Shown here piece by piece: positions 1-10,631 of a stretch of DNA of 64,000 nt. The stretch's first letter is position 1. Every line of letters starts with the position of its first letter. The notes beneath the pieces were generated by a model, which saw only the letters and a program-made list of their open reading frames with translations, ran no database searches and was not told the origin of the DNA. The position numbers were made by a program, and so were the translations under genes. Source of the DNA: Hordeum vulgare subsp. vulgare (taxonomy: Eukaryota; Streptophyta; Magnoliopsida; Poales; Poaceae); NCBI RefSeq assembly GCF_904849725.1, contig NC_058521.1, positions 559,818,176-559,882,175 of the forward strand, read 5' to 3'.

Positions 1-1442
1 CCCAAAACATGTCCACATGTTTAGGGATGAAGGTGTCGATAAAACAAAATACAGACATGAGGGCATCATGATCACACATAGAACAGCAATACATCATAGA
101 GATTCTTATGGGAAAGTAACAATTCCTTCACAAAGCAAAGTATGAAAAAAAAACCTACCGAGAAGTGGCCAACAACAGTCCATAGTCACTGAAGCAATTG
201 CAATTTATCATATTATCAGAAAGAGTCAAATGAGAGCTTGTAAGGCAAATCCACATACTCAATCATCTCTTTTGTTTTCCACAATTGTTACAACTCACGT
301 GGTACTCATGACATCAAATTTTCAGTTGGACACAGAGAAAGATAGGGGGTTATAATTTTACCTCCCAACCATTTACCTCAAGGGTAAAGTCAACAATAAT
401 AAAGCATAAGTACTCAGCTCCAAGTTGATAAATGAATATAGATCTTTCCCAAGCATATGACGTTCACCAAGAAAAAGGGCTAAATAAGGAATTGGTGAAG
501 ATCACCATGACTCTTACAAGGGGAAAAAGTAAAGGTACAAGATAGGCCCTTCGCAGAGGGAAGCAGAGGTTGTCATGCGCTTTTGAGGTTTGAATGCGTG
601 TCCTCTTAGTGCAGAGGAACGTCACTTTATATTGCCTCCTGTGATAAAGAACTTTATTATGCAGTCTGTCGCTTTTACGTCTTCCTCATGACAGGTTCGT
701 ACAAAGCTTATTTTCCACACACTAATAGATCATACATATTAGAGAGCCATTTTTATTGCTTGCACCGATGACAACTTACTTGAGGGATCTTATTCAATCC
801 ATAGGTAGGTATGGTGGACACTCATGGCAAAACTGGGTTGAAGGTTTATGGATGCACAAGTAGTATCTCTACTTGGTGCGGGAGTTTTGGCTAATATGAG
901 GTGGAAGCAATCGTCACATGCTAAGGGATCTGTAATCCTATAACATTGTTTGGAACCAAGCAAACACAATTCATTATGTTGTCTTCCTTGTCCAACATCT
1001 ACCTCTAAGCATGTAATAGTTTGGTGAGTGCTCACAATTATAGAAAGTGTCTAAGATGATATATTTATATGTGAACCTCTCTTTTCTCATTACTACTTAT
1101 TAATCGCAACAATGACGGAGGTCTATGTTGGTCTACTCTCAACAAGTTTCAATCATCATACTTGTTATATGTGAAGCTATCACTTTCCATAAGATCATCT
1201 CATGATCTTTCATGCTATCGTTCTTTTCATACTTTTGATCATGGCACAAAACAAAGCCCTTGACTAAGATACTCTTTATTATATAGCTCTCAAGCTTGAA
1301 TACATCAGGGGAGAGACAAAAGTAAAAGACTCAAACTAAAACACTAAAGACTTATTCCACTAAGAAAAGAAATAAAATTGAAAAGGAAAAACTAAAACAA
1401 AGGTAAAAGCAAAAGATCTAAAGGTGATACGATACTAGGGCA
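1..1442 (-). other. 3' noncoding region of A1
   Basis: No credible gene is visible. The stretch aligns by eye, in the same position relative to the last ORF, with the 3' noncoding regions of S1 (15310-17170) and S2 (26274-28062). Shared landmarks include a block around the motif CCCTTCGCAGAGGGAAGCA at 545-565 and the phrase ATAGGTAGGTATGGTGGAC near 800, which recurs near 27260. Short ORFs here show no family signature. In the sister elements this segment sits between the last ORF and the 3' LTR, so the A1 3' LTR should lie a few hundred bases beyond the window edge. Confidence 0.7.
545..565. other. Conserved short block in the Athila 3' noncoding region (A1 copy)
   Basis: GGCCCTTCGCAGAGGGAAGC occurs here. 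It also occurs on the opposite strand at about 16697-16716 in S1 and, with one change (CTTCACAG), at about 26760-26780 in S2. The flanking sequence diverges much more than this core. It can form a small stem (CCCT/AGGG). Function is unknown. Confidence 0.55.
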
Positions 1443-1456
1443 ACTCCCCCAAGCTT
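1443..1456 (-). promoter_or_regulatory. Internal polypurine-tract-like motif of A1
   Basis: On the minus strand this reads AAGCTTGGGGGAGT, just downstream of the coiled-coil ORF stop. The same motif follows the last ORF in S1 (15293-15306) and S2 (28063-28078), and a near copy adjoins the 3' LTR of S1 (17194-17207). It resembles a plus-strand priming site, but here it is far from any LTR. Confidence 0.5.
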
Positions 1457-1489
1457 GGCAAAATCTAAGGGGATTGCCCATACCAATGC

Positions 1490-1906
1490 TTAGTTCTCTT
1501 CCTTTGGTGGTGATGGTGGTGGTGTTGTTGAAGTAGTCTTGAGCTTGTCCAATTTCCACTTGAGCAAAAAGTTCTGCTCCCTCAGATCGTCATTTTCCTC
1601 CTCAAGCTTCAACACTCTATGACAAAGTTCCTGCTTACTCTCCTACAAGAAACGAGAAGGGATAAACAAGGTCTTAGGCTTCTTCCTTTGGTCAGGGAGG
1701 CTTGATTTCTTGAACTCCACGTGAGTGCGTCCAGGTTGGGGAAGAGGAGCCTCCTCTTCATCGGAACTCGTTTGTTCCTTCCCCTTGGGATCATAATCCT
1801 CTTCCTCGTTGGTGGTCCAACCATAAGGTTCCAAGTCCCCAGTAATCCTGGAGTTAGCACGATCATCGGACACATAGATCTCTTCTTCTGAATCTTGAGA
1901 AGACAT
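1490..1906 (-). pseudogene. Small acidic coiled-coil ORF of A1, broken by one stop
   Basis: The frame opens with ATG at 1906 and runs 138 codons to a TAA at 1490-1492, interrupted by one TAG at 1643-1645 (codon 88). The first half is acidic and Ser/Asp/Glu-rich (it begins MSSQDSEEEIYVSDD). The part after the stop is a clear coiled coil with heptad Leu/Lys/Glu spacing (core KLEEENDDLREQNFLLK), followed by a Pro/Thr-rich tail. It occupies the third-ORF slot downstream of pol, directly after an LTR-like promoter module with a TATATATA box at 1991-1999. The TAG could be a CAG-to-TAG mutation, or the read may be spliced around it. I do not recognise a named family. It may be a structural or nucleic-acid-associated accessory protein, but that is inference. 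Confidence 0.6.
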
Positions 1907-1984
1907 CTTGACCTAAATCTGCGGCAAACAACAGGCCCGAAATGAAAACAGAGGAAAACTACGTGATACGCATATCAAAACACT

Positions 1985-2216
1985 CGGGCGTATATATAAT
2001 GATTTTTTCTGGACCAGAAGGAGTGCTCTGCAAGAACACGGAGTCCGGGAGGCACACGAGCTGCCCACAAGCCCTATTGCCGCGGCCAGGGGGGAGGCCG
2101 CGGCAACCAAGCTTGTGGCTGCCTCGTGCGCTCTCCGGACTGCTTTTTATTTTTCTAATTTTCCATAAATTCCAAAAACAGAGAAAAATTCCTATTGGAA
2201 AAGTTCCAGAGTCCAA
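1985..2216 (-). promoter_or_regulatory. Internal LTR-like promoter module upstream of the A1 coiled-coil ORF
   Basis: Read on the minus strand, this segment begins at the end of pol. It contains an AT-rich stretch, a GC-rich hairpin (arms TTGCCGCGGCC and GGCCGCGGCAA at 2077-2087 and 2096-2106, outer arms GCCCACAAGC/GCTTGTGGC), the box CCAGAAAAAAT and then TATATATA at 1991-1999, about 90 bp upstream of the ORF ATG. The same order of hairpin, CCAGAAAAAAT and nearby TATA is found in Athila LTRs of this window. The hairpin matches the one in A1's own LTR (7056-7114) better than those of other families. A promoter role is inference. Confidence 0.58.
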
Positions 2217-5200
2217 TTACTTACCGAAACAAATACCTCTTGGTTTTCAGGGTCTGAAACAGGCTGATAAACATCCCTTATGTACTCCTCTGGAGTTATG
2301 ATATTGATGATATTGGTCTCAACATTTATGGGAGTACCAGAGATGTAGTGCTTGATTCTTTGCCCGTTTACCACTCTAGGAAAATTGCCTTCCATGTTAT
2401 TGGTTTTGATGGCACCGGAACGATATACTTCCTCGACAACGTAGGGACCTTCCCATTTAGAGAGGAGTTTGCATGCGAAGAATCTCAAACAAGAATTGTA
2501 TAGTAGGACATAGTCACCCTCATTGAACTCTCGTTTTTGTATTCTTTTATCGTGCCATCTCTTAACCTTTTCCTTGAACAACTTGGCATTCTCATATGCA
2601 TGCACCCTCCATTCATCTAATGAGCTGATATCAAACAACCGCTTCTCACCGGCAAGTTTGAAATCAAATTTGAGCTCTTTGATTGCCCAATAAGCTTTGT
2701 GTTCTAGCTCAAGAGATAAATGACTGGCCTTACCGTAAACCATTTTATACGGTGACATGCCCATGGGATTCTTATAAGCGTTCCTATAAGCCCATAGTGC
2801 ATCGTCAAGTTTGCTAGACCAATTCTCTCGACATCTATTGACGGTCTTTTGTAAGATCAATTTGATATCCCTATTACTCAACTCCACTTGACCACTAGAC
2901 TGAGGATGATAAGGAGATGAAACTCTATGGTTGACATCGTACTTAGCGAGCATCTTGCGGAAAACACCATGAATGAAGTGTGAACCGCCGTCAGTCATCA
3001 AATATCTACGGACTCCGAATCTTGGGAAAATGACTTCTTTACGCATCTTAATAGAGGTGTGGTGATAATTATTCTTAGTGGGGATAGCCTCTACCCACTT
3101 AGTGACATAATCCACAGCAACTAAGATGTGAGTGTACCCGTTGGAACTCGGGAAAGGTCCCATATAATCAAAGCCCCAGACATCAAATGGTTCAATGACC
3201 AGTGAATAGTTCATAGGCATTTCCTGACGCTTACTGATGTTCCCTATTCTTTGGCATTCGTCACAAGACATGACAAACTTACGGGCATCCTTGAAGAGCG
3301 TGGGCCAATAGAAACCTGATTGCAATACCTTATGAGCAGTTATGTCTCCAGCATGGTGTCCTTCGTAAGCCTCGGAATGACACTTCTGCAGGATCTGTCC
3401 CTATTCATGTTCAGGCATACAACATCTAATAACACCATCTACTCCTTCCTTATAGAGGTGAGGATCATCCCAAAAGTAGTGTCTCAAATCAAAGAAGAAT
3501 TTCTTCTTTTGCTGGTAGGTGAACCTTGGTGGTATGTATTTGGCTACGATATAGTTTGCGTAATCAGCATACCATGGTGCACTATGTGAAGTGCGGATGA
3601 CATTCAGTTGCTCATCAAGAAAGCTGTCATAAATAGGTCGTGGGTCATCAAGGACATTCTCTAGCCTAGACAAGTTATCTTCTACAGGGTTATCAGCACC
3701 CTTTTGGTCAACAACATGCAAATCAAATTCCTGTAGCAGAAGAACCCATCTGATTAGCCTAGGCTTAGCGTCCTTCTTCTCCATGAGGTACTTAATAGCA
3801 GCATGATCCGAGTGAGTAGTGACTTTGGAGTCAACTATATAAGATCTGAACTTTTCACATGCAAATACGACTGCTAAAAACTCCTTCTTTGTAGTGGCAT
3901 AGTTTCTTTGGGCACTGTCTAGAGTTTTACTAGCGTAATGAATGACATTCAACTTCTTGTCAACTCTTTGTCCTAGAACAGCACCAACAACATAATCACT
4001 AGCATCGCACATGATTTCAAATGGCAAGTTCCAGTCTAGTGGTTGAACAATAGGTGCGGTTATCAAGGCCTTCTTAAGTATTTCGAAAGCTTCCTCACAA
4101 TCCTCATCAAAAACAAAAGAAACATCCTTCTACAAGAGGTTGGTAGGAGGCCTAGAAATCTTAGAAAAGTCTTTAATGAACCTTATATAGAAACCATCAT
4201 GACCTAGGAAACTTCGTATACCTCTGATATCTGTGGGGCAAGGCATTTTCACAATTGCATCAACCTTAGCCTTATCAACTTCAATGCCTCCCTCAGAGAT
4301 TTTGTGTCCTAAGATGATGCCTTCATTAACCATGAAGTGGCACTTCTCCCAGTTCAAGACGAGGTTGGTATCCTTGCATCTCTCTAAGGCTTGATCAAGG
4401 TTGCTGAGGCAATCATCAAAGGAAGAACCGTAGACGGAGAAATCATCCATGAAAACCTCAACAATCTTTTCACAAAAGTCAGAGAATATAGCCATCATAC
4501 ATCATTGAAAGGTGGCTGGTGCATTGCACAAGCCAAAAGGCATGCGTCTATAAGCAAAGGTACCGAAGGGGCATGTGAAGGTGGTTTTCTCTTGATCAGA
4601 TTGTGCAACAGGTATTTGCGAGAAACCTGAATAACTGTCTAGAAAGCAGAAGTGTGTGTGTTTAGATAGCCTTTCTAGCATCTGGTCAATAAACGACAAA
4701 GGATAATGGTCTTTCCTAGTTGCCTTGTTCATTTTCCGGAAGTATATCACCATCCTATAGCCAGTAATAATCCTCTGCGAGATTAATTCATTCTTATCAT
4801 TAGGAACGACGGTGAAACCTCCCTTCTTAGGTACGCAATGTACTAGACTTACCCAATCACTATGAGCAACAGGATAAATGATTCCTACTTCGAGAAGCTT
4901 TAATATTTCTTTTCTCACGACCTCTTTCATCCTAGGATTTAATCTCCTTTGATGATCAGCAACTGGCTTAGAATCAGGATCGGTTTTAATCTTGTGCTCA
5001 CATAGAGTGGGACTAATACCCTTAAGATCATCAAGAGTATATCCAATAGCCTCACGTTGCTTCCTCAAAGCTTTTAATAACTTCTTCTCTTCATGATTCG
5101 AGAGGTGAGCACTAATAATAATAGGATATATCTCCTTCTCATCAAGATAAGCATACTTAAGAGTATCTGGTAACTGTTTTAGCTCGAACACAGGATCACC

Positions 5201-5818
5201 CTTTGGTGGGGGAGGATCCCCAAGCAGTTCAACAGGCAGATTATTCTTGAGAATAGGATATGGTTCTAAGACAATTTTATCTATCTCATCTCTTTCCTCC
5301 GTATGCATATCATTTTCATGCTCAAGCAGATATTGCTCTAAAGGATCCGTAGGAGGTACGGCAATAGAGGCAAGAGCAATGATTTCATCCCTACCAGACG
5401 ACTCTTTTTCATGGTGTTGTCTTCCAAACTTGGAGAAGTTAAATTCATGGGACACACCCTCGAAGCTAACAGTGAAAGTCTGTTTAATGCAATCAATGTG
5501 AGCATTGACAGTGTTGAGGAAGGGTCTACCAAATATGATGGGACAAAAGATATCTTGTGCAGTACCAAGGACGAGGAAATCAGTAGGATACTTTGTCTTA
5601 CCACACATGATTTCTACATCTCTCACAATTCCCACAGGGCAGATAGTGTCTCTATTAGCTAGCGTAATAGTGCCATCAATGGGTTCTAACTCAGCAAGTG
5701 CAATCTCATCTTTGATTTCATCATATAGGGAACGGGGTATTGCACTAACACTAGCTCCCATATCACATAAACCATGAATTTCAGCACAGTATATAAATGA
5801 TTCCTTACCAAATTCCAC
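2192..5818 (-). pseudogene. pol: A1 pol remnant: protease, reverse transcriptase, RNase H, integrase
   Basis: Order on the minus strand: aspartic protease with the Athila-type CDMGASVSAIP motif (near 5765); RT with FMDD at about 4450; RNase H ([16 protein letters not shown] near 4010); integrase zinc finger H-H-C-C (3230-3395); and the DDE core with [15 protein letters not shown] and [22 protein letters not shown]-type motif follows near 2450. The frame is cut by a TGA at 4499-4501 (an Arg codon in A2), a TAG near 4130 (Gln in A2) and a TAG at 3401-3403. That last TAG is also present at the same residue in A2 (20253-20255). Gag is absent: the open frame starts at protease. The copy cannot encode a full polyprotein. 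Confidence 0.93.
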
Positions 5819-5835
5819 TTACCAAAGGCGCTTCC

Positions 5836-5853
5836 TCCCCGGCAACGGCGCTA
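5836..5853 (-). promoter_or_regulatory. Primer binding site of A1 (tRNA-Asp type)
   Basis: Minus strand TAGCGCCGTTGCCGGGGA differs at one base from TGGCGCCGTTGCCGGGGA, the expected complement of the plant tRNA-Asp 3' end. It lies 14 bases inside the 5' LTR end, as in the other Athila elements here. Confidence 0.85.
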
Positions 5854-5867
5854 GAAAAGAGTCTTCA

Positions 5868-7391
5868 TGACCCACAAGTATAGGGGATCAATCGTAGTCC
5901 TTTCGATAAGTAAGAGTGTCGAACCCAACGAGGAGGAGAAGGCTCTGATAAAAGGTTTTCAGCAAGGTAATAACTGCAAGCACTGAAAGTAGCGGTAATA
6001 AGTGATGGAGTAGTGAGGTGAAACGTAGCAAGCATAAAGTAACAAGTAACAAGTGGTAGCAACGGTGCAGAAAGTGGCCCAATCCCTCTTGTAGCAAGGG
6101 ACAAGCCTGAACAAAGTCTTATAAGAGGAAAAACGCTCCCGAGGACACACGGGAATTTCTTTCATGCTAGTTTCATCATATTCATATGATTCCCGTTCGT
6201 TACTTTGATAGTTTGATATGTGGGTGGACCGGCGCTTGGGTACTGCCCTTAATTGGACAAACATCTCACTTATGATTAACCCCTCTCGCAAGCATCTGCA
6301 ACTATGAAAGAAGAATTAAGACAACGTCTAACCATAGCATTAAACTAGTGGATCCAAATCAGTCCCTTACGAAGCAACGCATAGACTGGGGTTTAAGCTT
6401 CTGCACTCCAGCAACCCATTATCTACTTACTACTCCCCAATGCTTTCCTCTAGGCCCAAATATGGTGAAGTGTTATGTAGTCGACGTTCACATAACACCA
6501 CTAGAGGAAAAACAACATACAACATATCAAAATACCGAACGAATACCAAACTCACATGACTATTATTAGCATGACTTATCCCATGTCCTCAGGAACAAAA
6601 GTAAATACTCACAGAGCATAATCATAATCATGATCAGAGGTGTAATGAATAGCATCAAGGATCTGAACATAAACTCTTCCACCAAGTAATCCAACTAGCA
6701 TCAACTACAAAGAGTAATCAACACTACTAGCAACCTTACAAGTACCAATCGGAGTTGCGAGACGGAGATTGGTTACCAGAGATGAACTAGGGTTTGGAGA
6801 GGAGATGGTGCTGATGAAGATGTTGGTGGAGATGCCTCCACTCCAACGAGATGAGTGTTGGTGATGACGAAGGCGACGATTGCCCCCTCCGGGAGGGAAG
6901 TTTCCCCGACAGGATCGTCCTGTCGGAGCTCTAGATTGGATCTGCTCAAGTTCCGCCTCGTGGCGGCGGCGAAACCACGAAAAAGCTCCTGAATGATTTT
7001 TATGGAACGAAACCCTTCATATAGCAAAAGAGGGGGGCCAGTGGGCCGCCAGGGTGCCCATAAGCCATGTTGCCGCGGCGAGGGGGGTAGGCCGCGGCAA
7101 CCAGACTTGTGGGCCCCTGGTTGCTCCCCTCTGACACTTCTTTCGCCCAGTAGTTTTTATAAAATCCAAAAAAAGTCCACTTTGATTTTCAGGACATTTG
7201 GAGTTGCGTAGAATAGAGCACTCAGACTTGCTCCTTTTCCAGTCCAGAATTCCAGCTGCCGGTATTCTCCCTCTTCAAATAAACCTTGCAAAATAAGAAA
7301 CAAAGGCATAAGTAAGGTTCCACAAAGTATAATAACAGTCCATAAAGCGATAAATATCAACATGAAAGCATGATGCAAAATGGACGTATCA
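5868..7391 (-). repeat. 5' LTR of A1 (1524 bp)
   Basis: On the minus strand it starts TGATACGTCCATTTTGCATC at 7391 and ends ...TGTGGGTCA at 5868, just before the primer site. The A2 LTR (23912-25434) has the same ends and nearly the same length (1523 bp). A GC-rich hairpin at 7056-7114 (perfect arms GTTGCCGCGGC and GCCGCGGCAAC) sits just upstream of a TATA-like CTATATGAAG on the minus strand near 7015-7025. Several short ORFs inside it are meaningless. Confidence 0.88.
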
Positions 7392-7887
7392 TATGGCAAT
7401 CCCTACTCATTCACGTTCATATCTATTGATGAGCATCTCCATAGCTCGTTGATATGCCTAGTCAATGTGACCATCTTCTCCTTGTTTGCCTTGCAACCTC
7501 CACCACACTCCATTCCACTTATAGTGCTAAAACCATGGCTCACGCTCATGTATTGTGTGAGAGTTGAAAAGGTTTGAGAAAGTAAAGGTGTGAAAACAAT
7601 TACTTGGCCAATACCGAGGTTGTGCATGATTTAAATTTGTTGTGCAAGGATGATAGAGCATAGCCAGACTATATGATTTTGTAGGGATAACTTTCTTTTG
7701 GCCTTGTTATTCTGAAAGTTCATCATTACCTTGCTAGTTTGCTTCAAGTATTATTGTCTCCACGTCAATAGCAAACTATTGTTTTGAATCTAATGGATCT
7801 GAACATTCACGTCACATAAGAGGAGTTACAAAGGACATCTATGCTAGGTAGCATGAAAGCATCAAAAATTCATTCTTTATCACTTCC
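7392..7887 (+). other. WHAM-like internal 3' noncoding tail
   Basis: No coding capacity is recognised. The sequence is AT-rich and leads directly to the hairpin and polypurine tract of the downstream LTR. Confidence 0.6.
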
Positions 7888-7925
7888 CTACTCGAGGACG
7901 AGTAGGAGTTAAGCTTGGGGATGCT
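7888..7925 (+). promoter_or_regulatory. Stem-AGGA-stem hairpin and polypurine tract of the WHAM-like element
   Basis: CTACTCG (7888-7894), loop AGGA and CGAGTAG (7899-7905) form a perfect 7-bp hairpin. AAGCTTGGGGATGCT (7911-7925) follows directly and abuts the LTR TGATAC start. S1 has a different stem with the same AGGA loop in the same place (17170-17187). Confidence 0.75.
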
Positions 7926-8970
7926 TGATACATCTCAAACGTATCTATAATTTTGGATGGTTTCATGCTGTTATCTTGTCAACTTTGGATGTTTTATTTA
8001 CCTTTTATATCTTTTTTGGGACTAACTTATTAATTCAGTGCCAAGTGTCAGTTCCTGTTTTTCTGTGTTTTTGACTCTTTTCAGATCTGATTTTGGAACG
8101 GAGTCCGAACGGAATAAAATCCCCGAAATAAATTTCTCCAGAACAGAAGAAGATCGGGAGACTTGAGGGCCAAGGCAGGGGGCCCACAGGGAGCCCACAA
8201 GCCCTGACGCCGCGGCCACGGGGGCCTGTGGCGACTAGGCTTGTGGCCTCCCTGGCGCTCCCCTGCCCTAGCTCTTTGGCCTATAAATTCCCTAAAATCC
8301 CAGAAAAAATCAGGGCGTCCACGAAACCACTTTTCCGCCACTGCAAGCTTCCGTTTCTGCGAGATCTCATCTGGAGACCCTTCCCGGTGCCCTGCCGGAG
8401 GGGACTTTTGAGTTGGATGTCTTCTACATCAACATCATCGACTCTCCAATGACTCGTGAGTAGTCCACTTCAGACCTACGGGTCCGTAGTTAGTAGCTAG
8501 ATATCTTCTTCTCTCTCTTGGATCTTCAATACAAAGTTCTCCATGATCGTCATGGAGATCTATCCGATGTAATCCTCTTTGGCGGTGTGTTTGTCGAGAT
8601 CCGATGAATTGTGGATTTTGTGATTAGACTATCTATGATTTATACTTGAGTCTTTGTTGATTTCTTATATGCATGATTTGATATCCTTGTAAGTCTCTCC
8701 GAGTCGTGGTTTTGTTTGGCCAACTACATCTATGATTCTTGCAATGGGAGAAGTGCTTGGTTTTGGGTTCATACCGTGCGGTGACCTTTCCCAGTGACAG
8801 AAAGGGCAGAAAGGCACGCATCATGTTGTTGCCATCAAGGGTAACAAGATGGGCTTTCATCATAGATTTGAGATTGTCCATCTACATCATGTCATCTTGC
8901 TTAAGGCGTTACTCTGTTCTTATGAACTTACTACACTAGATGCATGTTGGATAGCGGTCGACGTGTGGAG
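7926..8970 (+). repeat. WHAM-like LTR, first part
   Basis: It begins TGATACATCTC after a polypurine tract. It contains a GC-rich hairpin at 8190-8251 (outer arms GGAGCCCACAAGCC / GGCTTGTGGCCTCC), a TATA box CTATAAATTC at 8281-8290 and the CCCAGAAAAAATC box just downstream. The remainder of the LTR is at 18800-19312, after the S1 insertion. Confidence 0.8.
8966..8970. repeat. Target site duplication of S1, left copy (TGGAG)
   Basis: TGGAG precedes the S1 5' LTR and is repeated exactly at 18795-18799 after the 3' LTR. This proves S1 is a single complete insertion. Confidence 0.95.
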
Positions 8971-9290
8971 TGATACGTCTCCATCGTATCTACTTTTCCA
9001 AACTCTTTTGCCCTTGTTTTGGACTCTAATTTGCATGATTTGAATGGAACTAACCTGGACTGACGATGTTTTCACCAGAATTGCCTTGGTGTTATTTTTG
9101 TGCAGAAATTAAAGTTCTCCAAACGTCCTGAAAATCTACGGGGAGCAGTTTTGGAAAATATAAAAATATATGCGCCAAGTTCCACCTCAGAGGGTGGGCC
9201 AGTGGGCCACAAGCCCTCGCTCCGCCACCCCCCTGGTGGCGGTGGGCACGATTGTGGGGCCCACACGGCTCTGCCGCCCCCAACCTCGGG

Positions 9291-9300
9291 TCTATAAGTT
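9291..9300 (+). promoter_or_regulatory. TATA box in S1 5' LTR
   Basis: TCTATAAGTT lies about 30 bp downstream of the GC-rich hairpin. The same box is at 17532-17541 in the 3' LTR. Transcription would start shortly after. Confidence 0.7.
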
Positions 9301-10096
9301 CACTTTTGTCCCAGAAAAAATAAAAAGAGAAGTTTTCATCGCGTTTGCGATACGGAGGCGCCGCCACAACCTGTTCTTCAACTAGAGGGCAGATCTGGAG
9401 TCCGTCTTGGGCTCCGGAGAGGGGAAATTGTCTCCATCGTCATCATCAACCTTCTTCCCTCTACAGTTCCATGAAGCTCTTCGTCGTTCATGAGTAATCT
9501 ATTCGTAGGCTCGCTGGGCGGTGATGAGTACGATGAGATCTATCATGTAATCGAGTTAGTTTTGATGGGGATTGATCCCTAGTATCCACTATGTTTTGAG
9601 ATTGATGTTGCTACTACTTTGCCATGTTTAATGCTTGTCACTAGGGCCCGAGTGCCATGATTTCAGATCTGAAATTATTATGTTGTCACCAATATATGTG
9701 TGTTTTAGATCCGATCTTGCAAGTTGTAGTTACCTACTATGTGTTATGATCCGGCAACCCCGGAGTGACAATAACCGGAACCACTCCCGATGATGACCAT
9801 AGTTTGAGGAGTTCATGTGTTCACCAAGTGCTAATGTGTTGGTCCGGTTCTTTATTAAAAGGAGAACCTTAATATCCCGTAGTTTCCTTTTGGACCCCGC
9901 TGCCACGGGAGGGATGGACAATAGATGTCATGCAAGTTCTTTTCCCTAAGCACGTATGACGACACACGGAATGCATGCCTATATCGCATTGACGAACGGG
10001 AGCTAGCCACATATCTCTCCGTGTTATAACTGTTGCATGATGAATATCATCCAAACAAATCACCTACCCATTGCCTACGAGTTTTTCCTACTGCCG

Positions 10097-10310
10097 TTAC
10101 TTGTCTTGCTCTGCTGCTGCTACTACTGTTGCTACTGTTGTTACTTGTCTTGCTGTGCTGCTGCTACTACTGTTGCTACTTCTGTTACTTGTCTTGCTTT
10201 GCTGCTACTGTTGCTACTACTGTCGCTTGCTACTGTTGCTACTTGCTACTGCTGGCACTACCGATGTTCCTTGCCACTGTCGTTACTCGCTACTTTTCTG
10301 TTACTACTTT
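10097..10310 (+). repeat. 44-bp tandem repeat in the S1 5' LTR
   Basis: TTACTTGTCTTGCT-type units start at 10097, 10141 and 10185 (period 44) and then decay into CTG/TAC trinucleotides. A parallel array lies at about 18338-18550 in the 3' LTR. Confidence 0.75.
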
Positions 10311-10563
10311 GCTTGCAGATACTAATCTTTCAGGTGTGGTTGAATCTGATAAATTCAGCTGCTAATACTTGAGAGTATTCTCCCACCTCCCGTCGTGCGA
10401 ATCAACAAAATTGGGTCGAATACTCTACCCTCGAAAACTGCTACGATCCCACGCGCTGGTGGGCGTCAACAACATTCTTCTAGTTTCGATTGTCGGAGAG
10501 TGCTAACAACATTCTTCCGGTGCCGTTGCAAAGGGGGAGAACATTTGACATCAAGCATTTTTC

Positions 10564-10581
10564 TGGCGCCGTTGCCAGGGA
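10564..10581 (+). promoter_or_regulatory. Primer binding site of S1 (tRNA-Asp type)
   Basis: TGGCGCCGTTGCCAGGGA, one mismatch to the tRNA-Asp complement, 10 bases after the 5' LTR end. Confidence 0.9.
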
Positions 10582-10631
10582 GGTATTGCTATATTCTCTG
10601 AGTCACTTGGGATTTATATCTGCTGATCAGT

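Larger units (their letters stand above)
1..7391 (-). mobile_element. Athila-group Ty3/gypsy element A1 (partial, 3' end off the window)
   Basis: Minus-strand LTR retrotransposon read from a 5' LTR at the high-coordinate end, through a tRNA-Asp-type primer site, a protease-RT-RNase H-integrase region, a small coiled-coil ORF and a long 3' noncoding region that runs off the left edge. The domain order and the DMGAS protease and FMDD reverse transcriptase motifs fit the Athila lineage. The whole gag is missing: sequence matching the 5' leader of sister element A2 (TATATAAATG near 5785) runs straight into protease. The polyprotein has several in-frame stops. The right flank (7392 onward) is WHAM-like internal sequence, so A1 probably inserted there. 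No TSD can be tested because the 3' LTR is absent. Confidence 0.87.
7392..8970 (+). mobile_element. WHAM-like Athila element, left piece: internal 3' end plus LTR start
   Basis: 7392-7925 is plus-strand internal 3' noncoding sequence ending in a polypurine tract; 7926-8970 is the first part of an LTR beginning TGATACATCTCAAACGTATC. S1 interrupts the LTR at 8970/8971 with a TGGAG duplication, and the LTR resumes at 18800. From memory both the internal tail and the LTR start resemble RLG_WHAM. No pol or gag is left on this side. The left boundary is the A1 insertion. Confidence 0.75.
8971..10553 (+). repeat. S1 5' LTR (1583 bp)
   Basis: It starts TGATACGTCTCCATCGTATC and ends TTGACATCA at 10553. 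The GC-rich hairpin (9203-9262, inner arms CCGCCACC/GGTGGCGG) lies upstream of a TATA box TCTATAAGTT at 9291-9300, followed by CCCAGAAAAAATAAAAAG. A 44-bp repeat rich in CTG/TAC trinucleotides occupies about 10097-10300 and yields spurious poly-Leu/Cys/Tyr ORFs. The LTR matches 17208-18794. Confidence 0.95.

Noticed and set aside
10033..10372. Poly-Leu/Cys/Tyr ORFs (also 18274-18613)
   Set aside because: They are translations of the CTG/TAC-rich 44-bp repeat in the S1 LTRs.
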